Below are positions 1 to 11,375 of a DNA stretch of 64,000 nucleotides, in pieces. Every line of letters starts with the position of its first letter. Position 1 is the first letter of the stretch. The notes below the pieces were generated by a model. That model saw nothing but the letters and a program-made list of their open reading frames with translations, was not told where the DNA came from and made no database searches. The position numbers and the translations under genes were made by a program. The DNA is from Ampelocalamus luodianensis (lineage: Eukaryota; Streptophyta; Magnoliopsida; Poales; Poaceae): NCBI GenBank assembly GCA_036346255.1, contig CM070640.1, positions 39,923,238 through 39,987,237 of the forward strand, read 5' to 3'.

Positions 1-1220
1 TTGTGCGGAAAAGAGGGTTAAGTTGGCCGCCTGCTAACTTTGCTAAAGGCATCTAGAACCTTCATTTCTTACTGGAGGTGAGATGAGCTGCTATTGTTGC
101 CTGCCATGCCGATGGTTCCTCGGCATGGCATGCGTGCTTATGGTCTGGGTGCTATCATTTCTCCTTGCATTCATTGCATGCATCAAACTTTGGTCGGATG
201 GTCACTCGGTACAAGCCCCGATTGCTTATGGATCCATTAAGCAACAGGGGGCTGGAATGCATTATCACAGGATTATTTTGTATTGATCAGGGCGTCCAGG
301 TTCATTATGTCGGACATGTCCCTCCCCTAGCTGGTAGCTTTGTTTATTTCCTAGTATTTTCTTCGCTTGCATTGTCTTGCATTCATTCTTGGTCTGTTTT
401 GTAAGTTCTTTTTGGTCAAAACTTCAGTCCGGTAAGGTACGGCATGCCGTTGTACAAGTCCCCTCGTGGGTCGGTTTATTCCCAGGTGTTATCGGATCAG
501 TGGGCGTTTGTGCCCTTTTTTTGTTATCTATGCAGCTCCATTTCAGTTTCCTTGAAGCTGGGCTGGTGAAACACACAATTATAGGTCTTGCAGTGGTTTT
601 TTTTGGGGGGGGGGGGGCAGTTGTCGAGTTGGATTTGTTTACAGAAATTGTATTATTCTATGGAACTCTGCGCCTCCTCCCCATGTGCCATATCATTTGT
701 TCAGCATATGAGAATGATGATGAATGATGTTAAATGATATGGTATTTGCCTTTTCTTTTTCTTCTTCCTGCTAGTGCCCTTGCACATGCATGAATGATTT
801 CAGTGTTGGGCATTGGCTGTTCACTGCAGTTCCTGCAGCCCTGGGCGAGAAGATGTGCAGCCCAGTTTGTAGGTGTTGAGACATTCTAGTGTAAATCTTT
901 GAATAGAATGGTAAACTATTTTCACTCTGTTGCTACTTGTCGATGCAAGTGACCGCAAAGGGGTGCATCATTTGGCATTTACAGACTCATCGCGTAAGGT
1001 AACTAGAATGTTGATGGACTTGCGCGATGAGTCGCATTGTTGTATTATCCGAATCAGCACTATCCATCCGCAAAGCCCACTGCTCTGAGCTCATGGTCCC
1101 ACTCGCAGTCCCGAACCGGGAGCTCTGCCTCTGCACTTCAGTGACTCGCTACTCTGCTCTGCCCTCACGGCGACGGAAGAAGGCCCTACTCCATCAGCGG
1201 TTGATCAAGGGGGATCAGCC
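1..1220. other. Unassigned sequence, no gene recognised
   Basis: I see no recognisable coding region. The longest open frames (up to 116 codons) have no motif I recognise and overlap in several frames. There is a homopolymer junction of T then about 13 G near 597-617. The T-rich, moderately AT-rich character with many ATG triplets could be the 3' untranslated part or an intron of a gene lying left of the window, but nothing in the sequence proves that. Confidence 0.4.
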
Positions 1221-1404
1221 GTTGACGGGGAGGACAAATTTTCAATTGATCGAGAAGGAATCAATGGTTTGGTTGATAGGGAGGACAAATTTCCTTCTGA
1301 CGGTGACCGGCCACAGCGTTGATGGGGAGGACAAATTTTCGGTTGATCAAAAGGGAATTAATGGTTGATGGGGAGGGCAAATTTCCTTCTGACCGGCCAC
1401 ATGC
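1221..1404. repeat. Imperfect tandem duplication, about 95 bp unit
   Basis: Two adjacent copies (about 1221-1317 and 1318-1404) share gttgaYggggaggacaaatt at the start and caaatttccttctgac near the end. Each copy also has an internal half-repeat ggttgatRgggaggRcaaat. The copies differ by substitutions and small deletions. No function is apparent. The repeat lies just upstream of the thaumatin-like gene remnant. Confidence 0.7.
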
Positions 1405-1580
1405 TGTGTGCGGCACCAATGCACGATCAAAGGTTGATGTCAAAGAAAATCTGGGGATCCATGTACTAAAACAAGATGATTCTTTTACATCGTACAATCA
1501 AAGAATATCATGGGAATAGGCGATCAAGATTATTGTGTTAGTTGAGTGTCCGCCCCGCACCAAGCTCTGACGTTTACTGA

Positions 1581-2212
1581 ACAAGGACCTCGTCGGCGAC
1601 CACGCTGACCATCCACAACCTCTGCCCGCACCCGGTCTGGCCGCTCGTCACCCCCAACTCCGGCCTCCCCTCCATCTCCGACAACACCGCTCGCCTCGAC
1701 CCCAACGCCATCCTCTCCCAGTCTCCCTCACCTTCCCACCCTCGAGGTGGGCCGGCTGCGTCGCCGCGCTCACCGGCTGCGACGCCTCGGCGTCGAGCTG
1801 CTGTACCGGGGCCGCGCCGCCCGCCACCGTCACGCAGCTCACCGTCCACGACAGTGGCGACCTCGCCGCGTACAGCGTCAGCTTGGTGGACGGCTTCAAC
1901 GTGCCCATGGCCGTCAGCCCGCAGGCCGTCGGCGGCGGGCAGTGCCCGGCCCTCGGCTGCGCCGTCGACCTCAACTGCGACTGCCCGCCCAACCAGCGCG
2001 TCGCCGATGGAGCCGCGTGCCGCGGCCCCACGAGCTACTTCAAGAACCGGTGCCTGCTCACAAGGACGACGCCGATCGACGTGGAGCCGGTGATGCAGAG
2101 CTGCCGCGCGCCCGGGGAGCTCAAGGTCGTCTTCTGCCAGCCGTCCATGCTCAGCGGCGCACCAGCGGCGGAGACCGACATGATCATCCGCACCGTCGTC
2201 GTAGACAGCTAA
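1581..2212 (+). pseudogene. Thaumatin-like protein (PR-5 family), frameshifted and lacking its signal-peptide exon
   Basis: Thaumatin-like proteins are secreted, disulfide-rich defence proteins. Two reading frames together give the family pattern. Frame 3 from about 1602 reads TLTIHNLCPHPVWPLVTPNS, the usual mature N-terminus. Frame 2 from about 1721 continues with TFPPSRWAGCVAALTGC, then AAYSVSLVDGFNVPM, a cysteine-rich GGQCPALGCAVDLNCDCPP segment, YFKNRC and LKVVFCQ, and stops with taa at 2210-2212. The join needs a one-base shift between about 1712 and 1727. No ATG or signal peptide precedes the first frame, and a stop lies directly upstream at 1578. An ag at 1584-1585 could be an acceptor from a lost first exon. 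Total length is near 200 residues, a little short for the family. The family is certain. Pseudogene status is likely, but a sequencing indel is possible. Confidence 0.8.
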
Positions 2213-3375
2213 CGCTAGAGCGCTCTCGCTCGCTTGACATTACGTGTAAAGGCTTACTTATTCCTTGAATTCTAAAACATGTATAGTTTAGTCCTATATT
2301 ATTTAACCAAGTGGTGAGAGAACAATTTATAAGATAGAGTTATTGTCATCTACTGAAACATATGACACATGATATATGGATGACATAAGGAGGACTATAA
2401 CTAAAATCGCACAACTCACGTACACACCCACATGTATATTCACATGGTAGTCACCATGCATTTCTCTCTCTTCTTTGATACTGATCAAACTAAATTGTTC
2501 GGAAGACCAGTGTGGTCATTCTGAAGACTAATGTGGTCACTGGTCAGAGTCGTAGAGTGGGGTACAGTAAGGAGCTGATAAACACTACTTAATTACCGTT
2601 AATTGGTTTTTGAATTAGCAGTTACCAATGGTTTATTATGTTCTTTATTAGTCAGTTACTAGAGAGTAATTGTCTCAATTTTAAAAGGATTTAGAGATGT
2701 TATATTGTGCTAGTGTGTTGTGTTGCCGAACCAAACCATCCCTTCTCCTCGGCGTGCACCGGGTTCCATTTCTTCTTCTTCCTCTCTGTTCTATTTGTGC
2801 TAGTGTATTGTGTTGTCGAACCAAGTCATCTCTTCTCCTCAACGTGCGCCGGGAAAGAGGGTGAGTGGATATATCTGAACCATTGTCACAGAGAATACCT
2901 GCACGGGGCGGCAATAAGGTTTCTGGGCAACGCATCTGCGCGACCACTCGTTGCGTTGCTTCATCTACGTTCTGCACTGCATCGAGTTTGCGCTATTTTC
3001 TGTTCTTCATCAAGCCCAACTGTAAGTTAGTTGTGCGACCAAACTGCTCTATTATAATAATATTATTGTGTATGTTTATAAGTAGAGTGGGTTGCCTGCT
3101 AGTATTGTTTTATGCATCTCTAGTTATTTATTATCTCTATCTCATAATAAAATCTAGAATTAAAATATTGTCTATATTTCCAACAAATCTGAGTTCGTTG
3201 AGCAGCTAAGTGGTTTCATGCATGTTATCTCAGCCAGTATGCTACTGTGCGTGTGCATTTGGAGCTTTGGCTTCGCCTTCAATTCGTCTGTAATCCCCTG
3301 TGGACTACGCATCTGTGTACAAGCGAAATAATGCGGATGATTTATAGTGCCTTTAATTACCAATTAGAGTCCAAT
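2213..3375. other. Intergenic sequence with a 90-bp spaced duplication
   Basis: No coding region is recognised. A segment beginning ttgtgctagtgtRttgtgtt and running into ccgaaccaa..catc..ttctcctc occurs at about 2706-2762 and again at 2796-2852 (period 90), separated by a pyrimidine-rich spacer. The sequence after 2880 contains a GC-richer block to about 3010 that I cannot assign. It could be part of an old LTR, but no terminal structure is visible. Confidence 0.45.
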
Positions 3376-3425
3376 CTCTCCCTCCGTTTCAAAATATAAG
3401 ACGTGTAACTTTTGTAAATTTAGCG
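3376..3425 (+). repeat. Stowaway-like MITE terminus (partial)
   Basis: The stretch ctccctccgtttcaaaatat followed by aagacgtgtaac is the typical end of grass Stowaway (Tc1/mariner) MITEs. A related but weaker stretch, gttttcaaaatataaggtgt, occurs near 3668. I do not find an inverted partner end with a TA duplication, so this is called a fragment only. Confidence 0.4.
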
Positions 3426-4077
3426 CTCAATCCCTTGCTTTTCTGCTCTAACCAGCTATTCTTTCGCGCTTCCCCTAGCGCAGGCAGTCGTTTGATAGCG
3501 AGTTCACCTTCCTAGTAACGTTTGCTCATTTCATTCATTCTCATTCAAATCTACTTCTAAGGCATGTGAAGTACCAGTTGTGGACAGATCCCTTGGCGGA
3601 GTATCAACTTGAGATTCTTCTTTCACCCTCGGGAGTAGAGGCTGAGCACCGCCCGTAAAAAACCCTACGTTTTCAAAATATAAGGTGTGGATGCTAATTT
3701 TATCTATGTTTTCCGGTGTTTGCCTTTATTTATCGTATCTTCTCTTTCACATTTATGAGTAACACGCTCGTAAACTATTCTCTCCTGTATCTCTGAGTAA
3801 CACGAATTATTCTCTTATGTATCTACGAGTTACACTCTCACAAAAATTAAAGGACATCCAAAATCCAAAGTTCATCCTCGGAAAAGAAGAAAGAAAGAGA
3901 AAAGAAAGATCCGTACATGCACGAGGTGCATATGCATGTGTCTGAGCTAATTAAATAACCCGAAAGACGACAAGAATATGGCTTTATTAGCTTTTGACAT
4001 GCATATATACCTTGCTTCGTTGCATAGAAAAGTGCCTCGGATAGCTAGAGCCAAAGTTGCATACAGGTAGGGATTAG

Positions 4078-4080
<3 letters not shown>
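3426..4080. other. Intergenic, no gene seen
   Basis: No coding frame is recognised. A purine-rich stretch lies near 3880-3910, followed by catgca-type palindromes near 3916-3942. Nothing else can be supported. Confidence 0.4.

Positions 4081-4116
<36 letters not shown>
4081..4116. repeat. (TC)18 microsatellite
   Basis: There are eighteen uninterrupted TC units. The run ends exactly where the degenerate terminus of the outer CACTA element begins, so its last C doubles as the first base of that terminus. Confidence 0.95.
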
Positions 4117-4119
<3 letters not shown>

Positions 4120-4159
4120 ACTACAAAAAAGTTAATACTGGACATTTTATCACAAACGA

Positions 4160-4460
4160 TTAACCAAAATCGTCTGTATTACATAAAATCACAGACGGTT
4201 TTGGTTCAGAGACCGTCTGTGTTACTGGCTGCGCTAAAAACCATCTGTGAAGAGGTAACATCCCAGACAGTTCATGATGAAAACCGTCTGTGAAGTACCA
4301 CAGACGGTTCGTAAAAATAACCGTCTGTGATATTTAGAACTATTACAGACGATTTTCAACAAACAACCGTTTGTGATATATCCTAGATGGTTCTTAATAA
4401 GAACCGTCTCTAATAATTGTAGACTTCACAGACGGGTTTTATAAGAACCATCTGTGATAA
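4160..4460. repeat. Left subterminal repeat array of the outer CACTA
   Basis: Alternating inverted copies of a 13-15 bp motif (atcacagacggtt / aaccgtctgtgat, with variants) are spaced by short AT-rich loops. In CACTA elements such arrays are the binding sites of the TNPA-type protein. The copies are more diverged than those of the inner element. Confidence 0.8.
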
Positions 4461-5149
4461 TTAAATGTTTCGGCTCCCGCGTGATGCGTCTCTTTGTCTC
4501 CTGCGCCGACGGGCGATCAATGTGTCGTCTCTTCGTCTTGCACGCCGACGTTACGTACGATGCGTCTCTTCGACGTTTTATAAGAATGATCATCGCACGC
4601 CATGGTGAGCACATATATGGTGAGCACGCGGAGCATGACGGCGAGGACCAAGCTGGTGAGAATGTTGGCGATCGCCCCTCTTTCGGACGATGTCGTCGTC
4701 CACATCGTCGGCCTCGTGGCCGTGAGCTCTCCTCAGCCTATGGCTGACATCTGTAGTCTACGAGCCACGTACGTGATCGATGATTCCGTTTTGTGTCCAA
4801 TATCCAGTTTTGAATTGAATTTGACTAGCAACAACGGTCTTAATTTGGTATTAATTTTAATTTTCTCTTATGGAGTAATTAATTATTGTATTAAGATTTG
4901 TCGTCTTGAATTTTAGTTACAAGGCCATGTACCAGGCATCCCAGAAGCGCGCCGTGGGGAGGCGAGTGGCGTTGGAGCGGGAGGAGGCGATGAAGTAGCA
5001 GGACAACGAGAGCTACCTCACCGTCGTCAACTGCTTGGCAGACGCCGGCAACCCAGAGGCCTGCTTCATTGTCAGCCTCACGCTTGTCTTCGCGCCCTAA
5101 GACATGCAGTGTGGCCTCATCACTACTACAAAACAGGCTATAGAAGACA

Positions 5150-5548
5150 CCCCATCACAGACGGATTAATTTGAATCCGTCTATGTTGGGTCTGTTGGGC
5201 GCGGTATTTGCTTTGCCGGCCTATCACAGACGGTTCTTACTAGTAACCGTCTGTGATATATGCTTATCACAGACGGTTTATATACCGAACCGTCTGTGAA
5301 ATATCACAGACAGTTCTATTTATGAACCGTCTGTGATAATCCCCCATATCACAGACGGTTTATTAATAGAGCCGTCGCGATATGTCCTGACGATTACTCG
5401 TACATAAACCGCTCTCGTGATAATCCTCCGTATCACGACGGTTGATAAAGAGCACTGTCAGGAAATATCACGCACGGTTTTATTTATAAACCGTGCATGA
5501 TATATACCTATCACGCATAGTTCATATTTTGAACCGTCTCGTGATATC
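5150..5548. repeat. Left subterminal repeat array of the inner CACTA
   Basis: Canonical pairs of atcacagacggtt and aaccgtctgtgat fill 5150-5370. From about 5378 to 5546 the motif changes to variants such as tatcacgacggtt, atcacgcacggtt and accgtctcgtgata. The array stops about 10 bp before a TATA box. These are the likely TNPA-type binding sites. Confidence 0.9.
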
Positions 5549-5554
5549 CTCGTG

Positions 5555-5564
5555 CTATAAATAC
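5555..5564 (+). promoter_or_regulatory. TATA box of the TNPD-type gene
   Basis: The string ctataaatac sits directly after the last repeat of the left array, about 750 bp before the first transposase ATG at 6306. The spacing to the array is repeated in front of the second gene. Confidence 0.6.
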
Positions 5565-5614
5565 CTTGAGTACCCCGCCATTCCCATTTGAGCCGCCACC
5601 GGATAAAAACCCAT

Positions 5615-5745
5615 CGCGCCGACAGAGAGAGAGGGAGGAGAAGGAGAGGAGAAAGGGAGGGAGAAGGAGAGGAGAAAGGGAAGGAGAAGAGAAAGAGAGG
5701 AGAAAGGAGGGAGAAGGAGAGGAGAAAGGGAGGGAGACAACAATC
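5615..5745 (+). repeat. Purine-only GA/GGA-rich tract
   Basis: About 130 bp of almost pure purine is built from gagaggagaaagggagggagaa-like units in the presumed transcribed leader of the TNPD gene. The long charged open frames here are products of the simple repeat and not genes. Confidence 0.8.
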
Positions 5746-6305
5746 GAATAGATCGATTTGGTATTTTCGTCGTGAGCTCCGAGGGTAACATTCTTTATAA
5801 CCCAATTGAGATATGGTAGAATATGCTAAGCATCGCGTGTATAAGAGTCGAAGTGGGAGTGGGTCCTTCCATAGCATCGGGTAACCATACGTGAAGAGGA
5901 ATTGTGCGGATTTCTTATCGCACCAAGGAATAATAAAAAGCACACAAAGTAGTAAGGAATTAATCCCATTATTAGGAATGCAGTTATTAGCTATTTTGAA
6001 CAAATCCCGAAACTCTATCCTTTAGAGCATCTGCAATTTACGTGCTTAATTAGCCGGTTCGAATGGCTAGATTTGATGCTAGGAACCGATTTCACAAGTG
6101 GAAGCTACCTATTCCGAAACAAAACTCTAGGAACCGATGCAAACTTTTGTATCCGAATGTAAGGGAATAGAATAATATTTTTCATTTGATAGTTGGAATA
6201 ATATTAAAGTTCTGTGAGGGGGAAGGAAATGGAGAGAGAGAGCGGTTGAGAGAGATTTTATTAATCTAATTTGACACTATATATTTTGTTACATGTGTAG
6301 CGTAG

Positions 6306-9300
6306 ATGGACAGAAACTGGATGTATGGTGTGAACCGTATGAGTCAAGAGTACATTAATGGCGTGGTTGCTTTTAGAAGAGCCGCCGAGCAGGATATGTT
6401 GAAAAAGGGGATAAAATATATGTACTGTCCATGCATTGATTGCGATAATCTGAAGATATTTACCAACCCGGCGCAGATAGAAGCACACTTGATTCGAAGG
6501 GGTTTCAAAAAAGGGTATACATGTTGGACCAGTCACGGTGAAGAGCAACAGGAAGTTAGTAATAACGACATCGCCGAGGAAGTCAACGATATGCCGGATG
6601 TAGACTGTGCTTTTGATGAGGATAGGTCACACGATGACAATCTGGATCAGATGCTACGCGATGCAGAAGAGAACTACAGTGAGAGAGAGTTTTGTAAATT
6701 CGAGCGCTTAATGGAGGACTCGGTGAGACCTTTGTTCCCTGGCTGCAAGCCGGAATATACAAGGTTGTCAACCGTGATTGAACTGCTTAAATTAAAAGCA
6801 AGCAATGGTTGGTCCGATAAGAGTTTCACGACGTTGTTAGGTCTCATAGCGGACATTCTTCCGGAGGGAAATGTGTTGCCCAACACCACCTACCAAGCAA
6901 AGAAGGTTCTTTGTCCATTGGGAATGGAAGTAGAAAGAATACATGCATGTCCGAACGATTGTATCCTCTATCGTAAAGAGTATGCAGACATGCATGTATG
7001 TCCCGTGTGCAAAGCATACCGATACAAGCGTCAGAATACTGCTAGGTTGAAGCAAGGACCTCCTGCTAAGATGTTGTGGTATCTGCCTGTGATCCCACGT
7101 TTGAAGCGTTTATTTGCGAACTCAAAAGAGGCAAGATTGGTCCGTTGGCACTCAGAGGACTGTAAGAAAGATGGAAAGCTAAGACACCTGCCGATTACGC
7201 GCGGTGGAGAAACTTCGATCGGAGCTTGAAGAGTTCGGTGCGAAACCAAGGAACATAAGGTTAGGGTTGAGTACGGATGGAATGAATCCTTTCGGTAACA
7301 TGAGCGATCGACATAGCACTGCCTGTGAATCTATGCATGTACAACCTTCCTCCTTGGTCGTGTATGAAGCGGAAGTACATTTTGATGTCACTACTTATCC
7401 AAGGGTGAAACAACACAGGAATGATATTTATGTGTACCTAGCACCATTGTTGGAAGATCTTGTGACACTTGTGGAACGAAGGGTGCAGGTATGGGATGCG
7501 TACAAACGATAGAACTTCACTTTACACGCCATGTTATTCTGCACCATCAATGATTTTCCTGCCCTGGGTAACCTGTCGGGCTTCAGTACAAAAGGAGGCA
7601 AAGCTTGTCCGCACTGCTTAGATGCTACAGAGAGTATATGGCTAAACAACTCACGCAAAACTGTGTATACGCGTCACCGTAGGTTCCTTCCCAGGAGTCA
7701 CCCATACCGGAAGATGAAGAAACAATTCAACGGAAATAAGGAGGACGGTTCAGCTCCAAGGGCTTTTAGAGGGAAAGATGTCTATGATATGGTTAAGGAT
7801 ATCGATGTTGTGCTTGGGAAGGGACGTCAATTAAGAACCCGTCAGAAGAACATCTGGAAGAAGCGGTCAATTTTTTGGGACTTGCCTTATTGGGAGCATT
7901 TAGAAGTTCGCCACTGCATCGACGTCATGCATGTGGGGAAGAATGTATGTGATAGCTTGATTGGTCTCTTACTGAACATTAGTGGCAAAACAAAGGATGG
8001 TGTTAACGCACAGAGAGACTTGGTCGATATGAACATAAGGACCGAGTTAGCACCGCAAGAGACGACACAGACGAACGCGTACCTCCCCCGACTTGCTACA
8101 CTCTGTCCAAGGCCGAGATATGAATCGTGCGAGCTTGCATGGTGTGAAAGTCCCGTCTGGTTACTCGCTAACATTAAGAAACTTGTTTCTATGCAAGATT
8201 TGAAATTAATTGGTATGAAGTCGCATGATTGTCATGTGCCGATGATGAAATGCTTCTGTTGCAATTAGGAGTATCTTGCCAACAAGGTCCGAGTAGCAAT
8301 CTTGAGGTCGTGTTATTTCTTCAACTCAATTGCTCGAAAGGTCATCGATCCCCAAGGACTAGATGCTCTACAAGCCGAGGTGGTGACGACTCTATGTCAT
8401 CTTGAGATGTATTTCCCTCCGTCATTTTTCGATATCATGGTCCATCTCATTGTTCACCTTGTGAAAGAGATAAAGATATGCGCCCTGTGTTCCTCGTTAT
8501 ATGTACCCGTTCGAGAGGTACATGGAATTCTCAAGTCCTACGTGCGGAATCAATCTCGACCGGAGGGCAACATCATCGAAGGTTATGCAACGGAAGAGGT
8601 CATTGAGTTCTGCGTCGACTATATGGCTCAGGTGGATCCGATAGGTGTGCCTCTATCTCGTCATGAGGGGAGACTTGATGGTATCGGGACCATCGGAAGG
8701 AAATCAATCACTCCGATCTGGATACATACGCTCAAGCCCATTTCATGGTCTTGCAACACATGACCAAAGTGTCCCCGTACATCGACGAGCACAAAGACAT
8801 GGTACGCCAATGTAATCCAAACCAATCGGAAGTTTGGATCATGAGAGAGCACAACCGTCGGTTCAACGGATGGTTAAAGGTGCGAATCACGGGAGGTCAT
8901 CAAGTGATGATACATTGCTATGGTTGGCACAAGGGCCACAATTTACAATTGTCACATGGCAAGGATATGACATAAATGGGTACACATTTTATACGACACT
9001 TCGTGATAGGAAGAGCACACCCGTCCGAGCAGCGGTGTCCGCATAGATGCATTCATGCATCGACGGCCGAGGAGCTCGTACTATAGGCAAATAGAGGAGA
9101 TATGGGAGCTCGACTCGTGCTTTTCAAGATCCCCTATTTCGGTGTCGTTGGGTCCATCTCCCACAGGTGAAGGTTGACAAGTACGGCGTCACTACCGTGG
9201 ACCTTGAACGTGTCGGATACAAAGACGAACCATTCGTACTGGCTAATCAAGTTGTTCAAGTATTCTATGTAACCGACCCGACAAATAAGAAACGCCACGT

Positions 9301-9475
9301 AGTTCTTCATGGAAAAAGAAGGATCATCGGAGTTGAGAATGTAGTGGACGAGGAAGAATACAATCAATTTGACGAGTTGCCTCCTTTCGGAGATGGCATC
9401 AGGCTCGACGAAGAACCCAGTGAGGAAGCTAGCTATATGCGCGCCGATCATCATGAAGGGCTATATTTTAATTAA
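6306..9475 (+). pseudogene. CACTA transposase, TNPD type, decayed
   Basis: Domains appear in the usual order. A transposase-associated N-terminal domain lies at 6306-6540 (MDRNWMYG, then CPCIDCDN and EAHLIRRGFKKGYTCWTSHGE). The Transposase_21/tnp2 core follows at about 7100-8170 (KPRNIRLGLSTDGMNPFGNM, NFTLHAMLFCTINDFPALGN, ACPHCLDATESIWL, RRFLPRSHPYRKMKKQFNG). A DUF4218 block is at about 8302-8700 (LEMYFPPSFFDIMVHL, GYATEEVIEFCVDYM), and a DUF4216-type C-terminus at about 9000-9475 (VDKYGVTTVDLERVGYKDEP). Breaks are visible: a shift near 7190-7230, a compensated double shift at about 7318-7410, a TAG at 7510-7512, a TAG at 8266-8268 and shifts near 8480 and 8760. Identity is certain; function as written is unlikely. 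Confidence 0.92.
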
Positions 9476-9745
9476 GAATTTAATCCATTGTAATTAATTT
9501 ATTCTATAACATCATGTGTTATGGACTTGTAATCTCTCATATATTTTGATATTGATGTCAATGTGGGCGTTCATCGTAACGACAATTGGTTTTGAAGTAA
9601 AATGTGTTATGAGCTTGTCTTCATATATACTTGTCACGTGTTTTGTCATCTCTCATATATTTTGATATTGATGTGAATGTGGATGTTCATTGTAATTCAT
9701 ATATACTTGTCACGAGTTCATTGTAATTGATAATTGTCTGGATCT

Positions 9746-10022
9746 ATCACAGACGGTTCTATAATATAACCGTCTGTGATAATGAATCACAGACGGTTTA
9801 ATACACAAACCGTCTGTGATATGAGATTATCTCAGACGGTTATATTTGATAACCGTCTGTGATATCCCGACAAAACCAATAGGTAATCTGTGATAAAAGC
9901 TAATCACAGACGGTTTAATACACAAACCGTCTGTGATATGGAACGTATCACAGACGGTTATTAGATAGAACCGTCTATGATTACTTATCAAAGACGGTTT
10001 TAGTAAAGAACCGTCTGTGATA
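9746..10022. repeat. Internal copy of the CACTA subterminal repeat array
   Basis: About a dozen alternating copies of atcacagacggtt and aaccgtctgtgat lie between the two genes of the element. They are closer to canonical than the outer halves of the terminal arrays. The array ends within 10 bp of a TATA-like sequence. Confidence 0.9.
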
Positions 10023-10026
10023 GCCT

Positions 10027-10035
10027 CTTATAAGG
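10027..10035 (+). promoter_or_regulatory. TATA-like box of the second CACTA gene
   Basis: The string cttataagg follows the internal repeat array directly, in the same arrangement as the TATA box at 5555-5564 after the left array. It is followed by a GC-rich leader. Confidence 0.5.
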
Positions 10036-10039
10036 TGGG

Positions 10040-11375
10040 AACCGCTAGGGTTTTCCTCACTCGTCCCTTCCTCTCCCGCACCACTGAGTTTATCGCGCGC
10101 TCCTTTGCCTCCTCTAGGGCTCCCGTTCACCGCCGCCTCCGACCTCGACACTGCCGCCCCGACCTCGCCGCCGCCCCGACCTCGCCGCCCCGACCTCGAC
10201 ATCGCCGCCCGACCTCGGCGCGCTCCGCGCCGCGCTCCCGACTCGGGACCCGACCTCGGCGCTGCCGCCCGACCTGGCGCCGCTCCCGATCACGCCATCG
10301 CTCCCGACCTCGGCGCCACTCCCGACCGCGCCGCTGCTCCCGACCTCGGCACCCTCGACCTCGACACTGCCGTCCCGACCTCGGTGACAGCCTCTTAACG
10401 TGCTCTGTCTCTTTGCATATATATACACTTTGTGCTAGTTGTTTTTTATCTGTGATTGAGATTGATATTTGAGACTAGCTCTGGAAGATATTGCAAAGAA
10501 ATGAGTGATTCGGTTTTGCTCTGTGATGTTCATAGCCATATTCGATAATTGTTTCAATAATTAATTCATCTTTTGAGCTCTATAATTGAGGTAGCTACTG
10601 CTTTGTCTATGTGTGTTTCTATGATTACTTTGGTAGTAGTCAAGAGCTTTGGATCATTTTGTTCAGAGAGGATTGATTAGCTTCTAATGCTATACTAGTC
10701 CGATTTTGTATCGGCAAAAGGCCTCGTGTTGAACACCGAACTTTGTCTTTGCTTTTGTTCTAGAAGCACTTCTTTGTTCTGCTTTGTCGATACTAGTATT
10801 GATTATGTGATCTTGCACTCTACTTAGCTTCGCTGGCTTGAAAGATAGTGTAGTTTAAATACATTCGTAAAGAATTTCTATTGTCATAGAGTTAGTTAGC
10901 TATAATAAGAGCTCATAGTCCTAATTTTAGTTAATTGATTCAGTTTGTGAAGTATATTAGGCTTAAGGGTGTCATGGCAAGGTTTTGAACTTTGCATCTA
11001 GCCTTCGAGAGCACCTTTTAACATCAAGAATTTGAGCTTTATGCTGATTTATGGTGTTTTATTGATATTTATGATAAGCATATTCTTTGTGTTTAGATGA
11101 CATGGTAGAATTTCATGATTTCATGTTATTTTGGTCATTTAAACTCGTTGAATTATCTTTGGGATGTCATTAATTATGTTGGAATTAATTTGGTATATAT
11201 AGATATTGATGGCACCATATATATTTGTCATGTTTTCACATACTTTGAGCTATAGCTGATCTCCACATCCAAAATAGATTTTTCACATACACGGTTTGTT
11301 TTCTTGGTGTGTTAACCTCGGCCTGCACAGGTAGTAATATATCTCAAACTAATTATATAGATAACAAGTAGCGAG
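10040..11375 (+). other. Leader and probable intron of the second CACTA gene
   Basis: The part at 10040-10398 is a cgacctcg/ccgccccgac-type simple repeat that yields proline/arginine open frames in several phases on both strands, which argues against protein coding. The part at 10400-11375 is AT-rich and without coding signs. Together they look like a 5' leader with a long intron before the coding part near 11376. Confidence 0.5.

Noticed and set aside
1747..2268. 173-codon arginine-rich plus frame over the thaumatin-like gene
   Set aside because: It is a shadow of the thaumatin-like frame in a GC-rich region; the true frame is shown by the cysteine pattern.
9746..10022. Regularly spaced repeats that could be mistaken for a CRISPR array
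   Set aside because: Copies alternate in orientation with short AT-rich spacers and match the CACTA subterminal motif in a plant genome.
10017..10472. Proline/arginine-rich frames in the CACTA leader
   Set aside because: Produced by a cgacctcg-type simple repeat, with open frames in several phases on both strands.
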